Positions 1 to 6,561 are shown, counted from the first letter of the stretch. The stretch is DNA of 22,709 nt from Liminaster sp045576355 (GCA_045576355.1 JAZNGG010000021.1:1-22709), one strand, 5' to 3'. The notes: generated by a model not told the origin, from the sequence alone. A program made the numbers and translations.

Positions 1-80
1 ATGATTTGATTTTTATCGACATTGTACAGCCTCAAGGGCTGAAGTGATATATTTATAGCCCACTTAGGGGTCATACATCG

Positions 81-120
81 TTTAGCGAGGAGAGATCGAC
101 GGGATCTTCTCCTCGCTAAA
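81..120. repeat. Perfect 13-bp stem-loop, terminator-like
   Basis: TTTAGCGAGGAGA at 81-93 pairs perfectly with TCTCCTCGCTAAA at 108-120. The loop itself contains two GATC tetramers (94-97 and 103-106) that can extend the stem past a single bulged T. There is no run of T after it on either strand, so it is not a classical intrinsic terminator. No gene is identifiable on either side within the window, so it may be the end of a gene lying outside. Confidence 0.6.
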
Positions 121-181
121 TGTTATTTATAAGCGGTTGGAGAGAGGGTTTTGCCCGATGAAGCCGGGAGTTGCATGGCAA

Positions 182-394
182 AACGAGCGTAGCCTTGTGA
201 TGCAACGAGCGTAGGCGTGTGGGCCAACAAGGGTACGCTCTTCGAACTACGAGGGTACGCATGTTGCATCACGAGGCTACTGTGATTTACTACTGATTTG
301 CGACCCAACGCAGCGCACTGAAGAGGCTAACGCAGCGTGCTGTGTAAGCCAACGGACTGCGCTGAAGAAGCATACCCAGCGCGCTGCGCAAAAC
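182..394. repeat. Degenerate tandem repeats with 22-bp period (5 + 4 copies)
   Basis: Non-coding stretch that falls into exact 22-bp steps. Five units start at 182, 204, 226, 248 and 270, most beginning AACGAGCGTA- or TACGAGGGTA-like. After a 15-nt break, four more start at 307, 329, 351 and 373, with cores such as AACGCAGCGCACTG and AACGCAGCGTGCTG. About half of each unit is conserved and the other half varies. The period is not a multiple of three and no convincing ORF crosses it. It is not a CRISPR array, because there are no constant repeats separated by spacers. Function unknown; the period equals about two DNA helical turns. Confidence 0.65.
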
Positions 395-524
395 GATTAC
401 AAACATGGGGTTTCTCACCCCCTCTTATTACAGACAAATTTTTTACACAAAAACCTCTCTCAAATTTGCTATATATAGTTTGCATTTGAGTGTTAATAAT
501 CCATAAATCCCTGGATAAAAAAAT

Positions 525-591
525 ATTCTGCCTTTGTAGTTCGAGATGCACGAAATTAATCATAGTGCACCCTACTAAACAAAGGCAGAAT
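525..591 (-). terminator. Terminator-like hairpin downstream of the DGR operon
   Basis: ATTCTGCCTTTGT (525-537) and ACAAAGGCAGAAT (579-591) form a perfect 13-bp stem. An inner TGCAC/GTGCA pairing (547-551 with 565-569) lies in a long loop. On the minus strand the stem is followed by a T-rich run (plus-strand A-run at 517-523). That orientation fits the end of the DGR transcript, about 130 nt past the template repeat. The long loop is atypical for an intrinsic terminator, so a short inverted-repeat element is the alternative. Confidence 0.55.
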
Positions 592-682
592 AAACATGAT
601 ATTCATGTAATCTATTTGCCCTCCTCTTTCACAGCTGATGAATATCGACTATGACAGGGAGGGGACGGAATGCGTTTCCTGT

Positions 683-721
683 TCTTCTCATAGAAATAGA
701 CGCGACAAAAAATAGAGAAGA
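683..721 (-). ncRNA. Stem-loop in the 3' flank of the template repeat RNA
   Basis: TCTTCTC (683-689) pairs with GAGAAGA (715-721), flanking a 25-nt A/T-rich loop. In the transcript this lies directly 3' of the conserved TR end. The GAGAAG box is also present next to the stop codon of the target gene (2473-2478). DGR template RNAs of other systems need sequence and structure 3' of TR for cDNA priming. Assigning that role here is inference. Confidence 0.3.
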
Positions 722-722
722 G

Positions 723-852
723 CTAAAAAGACAGGCGGAAGCCGAGGTTATTGTTGCGGTTGTCGGGCGTGTTGTTGTTGCGATTGGAGACGCGACAGTT
801 CCTCGCGTTGTTGTTCCAGCTACCGCCACGGTTCACGCGGTTAGACCCCGAA
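723..852 (-). repeat. DGR template repeat (TR)
   Basis: This 130-bp stretch aligns without gaps to the 3' end of the kinase-lectin gene at 2482-2611. In coding orientation TR contains 33 adenines, 16 of which differ in VR. Only one of the other 97 positions differs. Conceptual translation in the target frame gives an Asn-rich string (14 AAC/AAT codons, for example GGSWNNNARNCRVSNRNNN), the design expected of a template whose adenines are randomised. The TR starts immediately after the RT stop codon (853-855) and ends with the target's own stop triplet (723-725). It is non-coding itself and is read as RNA and reverse transcribed. Confidence 0.95.
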
Positions 853-1854
853 TCATGGAAACGCTCCTTGTTGTTCTAATATTTTCTGACGAAAAGCATA
901 GCTATCGGCATGCAGGGTAAAAGCAAAAAGTGCCGTCATTCGCTCACGATATTTTTGTTCTTCCATCTCTCCATTTTCGTATGCAGAAGAGAGCATTTGC
1001 AGTTTGCGACGAAAACGATGGCGACTGCGCTGGGCTAAATGGATTCGTCTCGGACAAACAACATATCCGAGGAAGGGTACTCCACGAGATACCCGATTAC
1101 ACACGGGCGGATGAAGAGCAAGACGCAGATGTTCTGTGGCATAGTCAATGTAGAGGCGATAGTAAGTGGCAAGTTGTTCTTTGGAGTGCGCAAAGATAAG
1201 AATGTCATCCATATACCTCACCATGGCAGGCACTCTAAGTTGCTCTTTCAGATAGTGGTCTCCTACAGCTAAATAATGATTGGCCATATATTGACTTGTG
1301 AGATTTCCTATGGGCAATCCGCGTCCGGGCAAAACTTCATATCCATCGAGTTGAGATTGAAGATAGTGGAGTAAAAAAGGGTCTTTGAAGAGACGCGTCA
1401 ATTGCCCTAACATCACTTCATGGTCGATGCGATCGAAGTAATGAACAAAATCAAGTTTCAAAAACCATTCATAACGTTGAGTATATTGCTGCACCCGTTC
1501 CAATGCCTTATATACACCCTTATCGAGACGACTGGCATAACTGTCATAAATCTGATAATCTTCAAAAACAGGGTGACAGATACGCATCATGGCATGCATG
1601 GCTACACGATCTCGAAAAGGGGCAGCACAGATAGTCCGCTTTTTAGGGTCGTAGATGGAGAATCGTTGGTAGTCACCCCATCGGAATGTCCCGGCAAGCA
1701 ATTCCTCTGAAAGTCGGTTCAGGTACACTGTTAGATGCTCTCGAAAACGACAGACCTCTGCCCTCTCCTGCTTGCCTCGGGCAGCACGTAAAAATGCCTC
1801 ATTGAGATTGTCAATATGGGCTATCAGCGGCATCAAATATCCGACTCGCTTCAT
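853..1854 (-). CDS. DGR reverse transcriptase
   Basis: Retroelement reverse transcriptase that copies the TR RNA into mutagenised cDNA used to overwrite the VR. From the ATG at 1854 it has 333 aa. The catalytic YMDD lies at about residues 214-217, the first catalytic Asp in KLDFVHYFD at about 135, and motif 4 is LPIGNLTSQ (about 181-188). The Ser-Gln ending of motif 4 is typical of DGR-type RTs, not group II intron or retron enzymes. There is no maturase or endonuclease domain, and the length is usual for the family. The open frame extends upstream to a TTG at 1950. The ATG at 1854 (MKRVGYLMPLIAHIDNLNEA) or at 1833 is more plausible because the family's conserved N-terminal helix starts there. 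The gene overlaps the HRDC gene by 44 bp, suggesting coupled translation. TR follows the stop codon with no spacing. Confidence 0.93.
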   Translation of the reverse strand: MKRVGYLMPLIAHIDNLNEAFLRAARGKQERAEVCRFREHLTVYLNRLSEELLAGTFRWGDYQRFSIYDPKKRTICAAPFRDRVAMHAMMRICHPVFEDYQIYDSYASRLDKGVYKALERVQQYTQRYEWFLKLDFVHYFDRIDHEVMLGQLTRLFKDPFLLHYLQSQLDGYEVLPGRGLPIGNLTSQYMANHYLAVGDHYLKEQLRVPAMVRYMDDILIFAHSKEQLATYYRLYIDYATEHLRLALHPPVCNRVSRGVPFLGYVVCPRRIHLAQRSRHRFRRKLQMLSSAYENGEMEEQKYRERMTALFAFTLHADSYAFRQKILEQQGAFP

Positions 1855-2320
1855 TGGGGTCAGTGATGATAGGGTCAGTGGCGATCGGAGAAAGAAACTC
1901 TGCACCATATTGTTCTGCACGCTTGGGTCCGATCCCTTCGATGGCTGCAATCGCAGAAAGGGTCAGCGGGAAAATGCGAGCCATGGAGGCAAGCTCGGAG
2001 TTGGTAAAAACATGAAAGGCTTTTACCCCCTCTCTCCGTGCTATGGTCAAGCGGATACCGACATAGTGATCGTAGCGCGACTTCTCCTCTGCAGTAAGAC
2101 CATGTATAGGATCAGTACGCTCACTTTTATTGCGTTTGGCGGGCGGAGCACTTTGCTCCGGGTCTCCATCCATATAAGATACAAGCATGGCCCAATAGGC
2201 ATCGGAGGGGACAAAATTAGACTCCACTTTCAGAACCCGATGACTGCGCAAAAATTTATTAAGTTCTGCCTCTTGCACTCCATCATCTGTTACTGAAAGG
2301 ATAAATTTTTTATATTGCAT
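1811..2320 (-). CDS. HRDC-domain DGR accessory protein
   Basis: About 169 aa from the ATG at 2320 (MQYKKFILSV); an in-frame ATG at 2362 would add 14 residues of unlikely sequence. The N-terminal half, with FLRSHRVLKVES and AYWAMLVSYMDGD, resembles the conserved small fold seen in DGR-associated HRDC proteins. The C-terminal half is an HRDC-like helical domain (TAEEKSRYDHYVGIRLTIAR, FTNSELASMARIFP) ending in a helix-hairpin-helix-like IEGIGPKRAEQYG. HRDC proteins are a known alternative to the Avd accessory in DGR loci and probably bind nucleic acid together with the RT or cDNA. No avd homologue is visible here. Its position between target and RT, and its overlap with the RT, support a role in homing. 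The exact biochemical role is unknown. Confidence 0.85.
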   Translation of the reverse strand: MQYKKFILSVTDDGVQEAELNKFLRSHRVLKVESNFVPSDAYWAMLVSYMDGDPEQSAPPAKRNKSERTDPIHGLTAEEKSRYDHYVGIRLTIARREGVKAFHVFTNSELASMARIFPLTLSAIAAIEGIGPKRAEQYGAEFLSPIATDPIITDPNEASRIFDAADSPY

Positions 2321-2481
2321 ATTCTGAGAGTTTAAAAAAAAATTCTCGCCGCCCCTTTCCATCGCGCTTTACGCGCTCCTTATATCGGGGCGGCTCGCTG
2401 CTCGCGACTTCTGTCGCTGCGCTTTATGAAATGATTCTATTTTCGCTACGCTTCTTGATTATTTTTATTTATGAGAAGAAA
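2321..2481. repeat. Intergenic stretch with CGCTxCGC-type short repeats and a candidate DGR hairpin
   Basis: Between the target stop codon and the HRDC start. It contains repeated TCGCTGCTCGCG, TCGCTGCGCTT and TCGCTACGCTT words, and CGCGCTTTACGCGC. A perfect stem-loop GCGAC-TTCT-GTCGC lies at 2404-2417, about 65 bp past the VR. Some DGRs require a short hairpin with a four-base loop just downstream of VR for efficient homing. Here the loop size fits, but the distance is larger than in the phage prototype. The repeat words could also belong to a general intergenic repeat family. Confidence 0.4.
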
Positions 2482-2611
2482 CTAAAAAGACAGGCGGAAG
2501 CCGAGGTTATCGCCGCGGTTGCCGGGCGTGTTGCAGTAGCGATTGGAGACGCGACAGTACCCCGCGTCGCCGTACCAGCCACCGCCACGGCTCACGCGGT
2601 ACGACCCCGAA
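2482..2611 (-). repeat. DGR variable repeat (VR)
   Basis: The last 42 complete codons plus stop of the kinase-lectin gene. Relative to TR (offset exactly 1759) it has 17 differences. Sixteen are at template adenines: 11 A to G, 5 A to T, none A to C. They change residues 687, 690, 694, 696-698, 700, 701, 708, 709, 713, 716 and 717. The remaining difference is a synonymous T to G in codon 686, next to the 5' edge. The end of VR nearest the stop codon has no substitution over its last 29 bp, consistent with an initiation-of-mutagenic-homing segment. Similarity continues for a few bases past the stop (GAGAAG box at 2473-2478). Confidence 0.95.
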
Positions 2612-4659
2612 GAAGGTCCCGTAGGATTCATCTGAGCTCTGCTCGTGTAATCTCCATACCAATCCTGACACCATTCCCAGACGTTGCCACTCATGTCATA
2701 AAGACCTAACTCGTTCGGCTGTTTTGTCTTCACGGCATGGGTCTTATCGCCGGAGTTACTTGTGTACCAAGCAACATCGCTCAAATTATTGCTGCCCGAA
2801 TATTGATAACCGCGAGATTTATTGCCACCACGTGCCGCGTATTCCCACTCCGCTTCGGTCGGGAGGCGGAAAGTCGCTCCCGTCAACTGATTCAGTTTAC
2901 GAATGAAGGTCTGGCAATCATCCCAAGAGACCCGCTCCACCGGAAGATTATCCCCTTTGAAATTAGATGGATTGCTTCCCATAACTGCCGTCCAAAGAGC
3001 CTGCGTCACCTCGGTTTCGCCAATATAGTAATCGCTCAGGGTGACACTATGAACGGGCTTCTCATCACTATCCGGACTCTGCTGCTCTGAAGTCGCACCC
3101 ATCTGGAAGGTACCCCCTTTCACTGATACCATATTGAAAGTAACTCCGTTGATCGTGTAAGAGAATCCATTGGATGTAACACTCTTTTTAGCCGATCGAG
3201 AAGATCCGGATGAGACCGGCGTCTCTCTCTTCGCTTCTGCCGTCAGAGTTTCATTCAGCACCACAGGCTTATCTCCAAAGGTCTTCTTCTCTGAGATGGT
3301 TTCATAACCACTCTTGCTGATCTTTACCGTATGACTACCCCTATCAATCTCTTTACCCTCGATGGGAGTAGTGCCCACCTTTTTACCATCCACATAGACC
3401 GTAGCGCCGGATGGAGAAGTCGTAACATAGAGTAATGAGGGTGCGGGGGTCTCCTCGTGGACTACTACCGGTGCAGGTTGGCTCTGTGTGACCGAAGTTT
3501 GCTGAGCAGGGCGCGGACTCGGTGCAACATCATTCCCCCCTTTCGGCCATAACAACCAGATCAAAGCGACTGCCACCACAGACAAGGAGATTACCCAAGT
3601 CTTCCGTGAGGAGGACTTCGGTTCTGTCACCTCCGTAACTTTCAGCTCCGGCTTCGGAGCGGGTGTAGGCTTTGGCTGAGGCTGCGGTTTGGGAGCAGGA
3701 GCAGGTTTTGGCTCCTCTGCCACAAGTTTCGTCTCCTCTTCATCTACATCAATTTTTGTCTCTTCATCCTCCTCAGTCTCCTTTTTAATCGGCTCCTCTC
3801 CCATGCCTAACAATGCCATAAACTCCCCGATGCTTTGCGGACGGTTCTTCTTGGCAGGCTGCATCGCTTTCTCGATGGCGGAGACGGTAGTAGCGGTAAC
3901 GGAAGCGGGGAATGCCGGCAGACCCTCGTCCATCACGTCATTGGCTTCCGGTGGGGTCTCCCCCGTCAGCAGTTTATAGAGCGTAGCGCCCAACGAATAG
4001 ACATCGGTGGCAGGAGAGAATGTACCAACACCACCCCTCTTATATTGCTCCAAAGGGGCATAGCCGTGGCTGATGCCCACCGGCGTGGTACTCGTCTGAT
4101 TCCCCTCCGCGTCATAACGCTTAGAAAGCCCGAAGTCAATCAGCACGGCATTATGCGCCTCATCCAGAAGGATATTGCCGGGCTTCACATCAAGGTGATT
4201 CATCTTCCGCTGATGGATGTAATCCAACGCCTCAGCCACCTGACGGATGTAGCGCAAAGCTTCTGCCTCCGGGAGTCTGCCATGGCTCTTCACATGATCG
4301 CCCAACGATCCGTGGTCCCAATACTCCATCACATAGTAGGCTGTGCCGTTCTCCTCAAAAATGTCGTAGATGCGGATGATGTGCGGATGATTGAGACAAG
4401 CGATGTTTTGCGCCTCCTTGACAAACTTGGCACGAAACTTGCCGACCAACTCTTTGCTCCCCTCCGAGGGGACACTCACATGAGAGGTCTCTTCATCACG
4501 GTTACAATATTCCTTCATGAAGAACTCCTTGATCGCCACTTTGCGATTCAATGCCACCTGCACTCCTAAGTAGGTGATGCCGAAACCGCCCTGACCGAGA
4601 ACTTTCTCTATCCGATATTTCCCTCCTTGAAGGAGGCTGTTGGGACTAAGCTGCTGCAT
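2482..4659 (-). CDS. DGR target: Ser/Thr kinase - TM - PEGA - FGE/C-type-lectin fusion
   Basis: 725 aa, start ATG at 4659. The kinase domain covers about residues 15-285: glycine loop GQGGFGITY (22-30), VAIK Lys44, catalytic loop HLDVKPGN (Asp157, Asn162; HLD instead of HRD) and DFG at 175-177. It appears catalytically complete. An acidic stretch (about 288-315) and a Pro/Lys-rich linker (about 317-340) lead to one membrane segment at about 355-371. A PEGA domain (about 408-463, SPSGATVYVDGKKVGTTP) and an FGE-type C-type-lectin-fold domain (about 500-725, LPTEAEWEYAARGG, LYDMSGNVWEWCQDW) follow. The last 42 residues are the VR. No signal peptide is seen, so the kinase should be cytoplasmic and the PEGA-lectin part periplasmic. 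It reads as a receptor kinase with a hypermutable sensor; ligand and substrates are unknown. Confidence 0.93.
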   Translation of the reverse strand: MQQLSPNSLLQGGKYRIEKVLGQGGFGITYLGVQVALNRKVAIKEFFMKEYCNRDEETSHVSVPSEGSKELVGKFRAKFVKEAQNIACLNHPHIIRIYDIFEENGTAYYVMEYWDHGSLGDHVKSHGRLPEAEALRYIRQVAEALDYIHQRKMNHLDVKPGNILLDEAHNAVLIDFGLSKRYDAEGNQTSTTPVGISHGYAPLEQYKRGGVGTFSPATDVYSLGATLYKLLTGETPPEANDVMDEGLPAFPASVTATTVSAIEKAMQPAKKNRPQSIGEFMALLGMGEEPIKKETEEDEETKIDVDEEETKLVAEEPKPAPAPKPQPQPKPTPAPKPELKVTEVTEPKSSSRKTWVISLSVVAVALIWLLWPKGGNDVAPSPRPAQQTSVTQSQPAPVVVHEETPAPSLLYVTTSPSGATVYVDGKKVGTTPIEGKEIDRGSHTVKISKSGYETISEKKTFGDKPVVLNETLTAEAKRETPVSSGSSRSAKKSVTSNGFSYTINGVTFNMVSVKGGTFQMGATSEQQSPDSDEKPVHSVTLSDYYIGETEVTQALWTAVMGSNPSNFKGDNLPVERVSWDDCQTFIRKLNQLTGATFRLPTEAEWEYAARGGNKSRGYQYSGSNNLSDVAWYTSNSGDKTHAVKTKQPNELGLYDMSGNVWEWCQDWYGDYTSRAQMNPTGPSSGSYRVSRGGGWYGDAGYCRVSNRYCNTPGNRGDNLGFRLSF

Positions 4660-4755
4660 ATCTTTTGAGATTTTTATAAATTACACATGGGGTATATATA
4701 TTTCTTTGGATCTCCGCCGTCATCTGAGGACCTCGCCGCAAGATAAAAGACGCGC

Positions 4756-4786
4756 CAAATTTACGAAGATGATTTTATAGTTGCAA
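4756..4786 (-). promoter_or_regulatory. Predicted sigma-ABfr-type promoter of the DGR operon
   Basis: Read on the minus strand: TTG (4786-4784), 20-nt spacer, TAAATTTG (4763-4756). This matches the Bacteroidota TTTG/TAnnTTTG consensus with normal spacing. Transcription would start near 4749, leaving a leader of about 90 nt before the kinase ATG. No other promoter is seen between target, HRDC, RT and TR, so one transcript for the whole cassette is likely. Confidence 0.6.
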
Positions 4787-4856
4787 TAGTTTTATCTGTT
4801 AATATATGTAAACCGTCTATCTCTCTTCACCCCTTTCTTCCTGCTGAAATTTGCAA

Positions 4857-4903
4857 GAATGTTTTATGAAATGTGCGAGAAAACATTCCGGTAAGTTTCG
4901 GAA
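4857..4903 (-). terminator. Hairpin(s) after nnr
   Basis: GAATGTTTT (4857-4865) and AAAACATTC (4880-4888) form a perfect 9-bp stem. It overlaps an alternative short stem TTCCG/CGGAA (4886-4890 with 4899-4903). Both lie directly downstream of the nnr stop codon and upstream of the DGR promoter, so they plausibly separate the two transcription units. The T-run is weak. Confidence 0.45.
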
Positions 4904-4909
4904 GGGGAA

Positions 4910-6517
4910 TTATAAAAAATGGTCATCAGAGACCTTCATGGATCTCACCTTTCGGAACGCGGCACCGAGAGAACGGATAAGATCAGAGGGCAACAAACTC
5001 TCATAACTCTCCCCTTGCTCCCAGGCCTCGTCGGCCGCTAAAGCATGAAGATAGACACCCAGACAAGCCGCATCCTGCACCCGATAACCGCGAGCCAGAA
5101 AGGCCAAAATAATACCCGTCAGTGCATCTCCACTCCCACCGACAGCCATACCCGGATTGCCATGCTCGGTGTTGAACCACACCTCTCCGCTCGGGAGACA
5201 AACCGCCGTATAAGTCCCTTTGAGGAGAATCACGACATGCAACTCCTGTGCCAAAGCTCTGACCCACTGCAGACGGGCATAGCCCGAGAGATGGTCCGGG
5301 AGATCGGGTGACCGGAAACTACCCAACCGATCACGAAGCAGTCCGGCAGCCAATGCCGCCCGGATCAACCGATCGGCCTCCTTCGGATGGGGCGTCAAAA
5401 CCACATTGCGATGGAGCAAAGAGAACCACTCGGGATGGGCAGACAAGAGATTGAGCGCATCGGCATCCAGCACCATAGGTCGCTTGACCTCTGACAAAAA
5501 GCGATGGAGCGCATCGGCAGTCTCCGAGCGTGTCCCAAGCCCGGGTCCTATGGCATAAGCCGAAAAAGAGGTATCGACAAAGGAGAGTGAGGAGACAAAA
5601 TCCCCCCGGGTATCACAGAGGCATTTGGCCTCAGGTACACCCAACTGCAAAATGTCATAACCACAGGCAGGAGCACAGACCGTGAGCAATCCTACCCCGC
5701 TGCGCATACAAGCCCGTGCTGAGAGCAAGGCTGCCCCCATCATGCCCCGACTGCCTGCCACCAGACATGCACTGCCATTGCACCCTTTATGATCAAACCG
5801 TGAACGCGGCTGCAAAATGGCGGCAGCATCCCGGCCGGAGATGACCCGATAAGGAGACATCGAGACAGTGGCGGCAGTCTCCTCATCAAGTCCGATGTCA
5901 AGCACCTTCCAAGTCCCGACATAAGGGGCATTCTCCCGGAAGAGGAAACTCAGTTTGGGGGAGGTAAAAGTCAAGGTAAGGGATGCCCGAAGCACCGTGT
6001 CATAATGATTGCTCGCATTGTTCTCCCCCATCAGACCGGTGGGGATGTCTATGGAAACGACCTCTGCTCCGCTCTGATTGATGCATCGGACAAGGTAGGC
6101 ATACGCACCCTCCAGCGGACGATTGAGTCCACTGCCCAGAAGGCCATCCACCACCCGGGTCTCCTCGTCCATGTCGGGCATGACAAAGCGCTCATCGACC
6201 GGTATCAACCGATCTTTAGGGGCTTCAGCAAAAGCTCTCTCACAGTCTTCGGATAATCTGCCATTGGGATTGAAGAGATAACACCGGACGTTATAGCCGG
6301 CATCGTAAAGCAACCGATAGACCACTAACGCATCACCGCCATTATTGCCGGCACCCGCCCAGACAAGATACCTCCGCGAGCGATCCTGCCAACGGCGTTT
6401 CAGCTCGGCAAAAACAGCCGATGCAGCACGCTGCATCAATTGAAATGAGGAAATATTTTGCTTTTGACACACCGCCGCATCAACGTTGCGAATGTCGTTA
6501 GTCTGTAAAAGAATCAT
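4910..6517 (-). CDS. nnr: Bifunctional NAD(P)H-hydrate epimerase / ADP-dependent NAD(P)H-hydrate dehydratase
   Basis: Repairs hydrated NADH/NADPH in the cytoplasm. The N-terminal YjeF-type epimerase interconverts R and S hydrates, and the C-terminal ribokinase-like domain dehydrates the S form using ADP. From ATG 6517 it is 535 aa, usual for the fused enzyme; a TTG three codons upstream is less likely. Epimerase signatures are GAGNNGGDALVVYRLL (about 55-70) and VDGLLGSGLNRPL. Dehydratase signatures are FDHKGCNG, SRGMMGAALLSARACMRSG, LDADALNLL, LTPHPKEADRL, VVILLKGTYTAV and the nucleotide-binding NPGMAVGGSGDALTGIILA. It starts 44 bp after prmA ends, so the two are probably co-transcribed. Confidence 0.95.
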   Translation of the reverse strand: MILLQTNDIRNVDAAVCQKQNISSFQLMQRAASAVFAELKRRWQDRSRRYLVWAGAGNNGGDALVVYRLLYDAGYNVRCYLFNPNGRLSEDCERAFAEAPKDRLIPVDERFVMPDMDEETRVVDGLLGSGLNRPLEGAYAYLVRCINQSGAEVVSIDIPTGLMGENNASNHYDTVLRASLTLTFTSPKLSFLFRENAPYVGTWKVLDIGLDEETAATVSMSPYRVISGRDAAAILQPRSRFDHKGCNGSACLVAGSRGMMGAALLSARACMRSGVGLLTVCAPACGYDILQLGVPEAKCLCDTRGDFVSSLSFVDTSFSAYAIGPGLGTRSETADALHRFLSEVKRPMVLDADALNLLSAHPEWFSLLHRNVVLTPHPKEADRLIRAALAAGLLRDRLGSFRSPDLPDHLSGYARLQWVRALAQELHVVILLKGTYTAVCLPSGEVWFNTEHGNPGMAVGGSGDALTGIILAFLARGYRVQDAACLGVYLHALAADEAWEQGESYESLLPSDLIRSLGAAFRKVRSMKVSDDHFL

Positions 6518-6561
6518 CGACGCCAAAATTTATTGCACCGCACCGGAAGCCTCGCTGCTGA

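Noticed and set aside
29..61. Short inverted repeats AGCC/GGGCT and GGGCT/AGCCC at the left edge
   Set aside because: They resemble intergenic REP-like motifs I remember from Bacteroidota, but 4-5 bp stems at the window edge are too weak to annotate.
182..394. CRISPR array
   Set aside because: Units are degenerate and contiguous at 22 bp with no constant repeat/unique spacer pattern, and there are no cas genes in the window.
123..563. Two short minus-strand frames over the 22-bp repeats
   Set aside because: The repeat period is not a multiple of three, and the products are low-complexity with no family signature.
566..573. GTGCACCCT word shared with the tRNA-Thr terminator (14446-14454)
   Set aside because: Only 8-9 bases with different surrounding structure; likely coincidence.
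629..920. Open frames on both strands across the template repeat
   Set aside because: The TR is a non-coding template. The frames result from its Asn-codon-rich composition and lack starts or homology of their own.
853..1950. Group II intron or retron reverse transcriptase
   Set aside because: No maturase/endonuclease domain, no intron RNA or msr/msd structure. The GNLTSQ motif and TR/VR pair identify a DGR.
1772..2296. 174-codon plus-strand frame opposite HRDC/RT
   Set aside because: Shadow frame; the minus-strand HRDC and RT motifs account for the coding signal.
3835..4569. 244-codon plus-strand frame opposite the kinase
   Set aside because: Antisense of well-supported kinase motifs; no independent signal.
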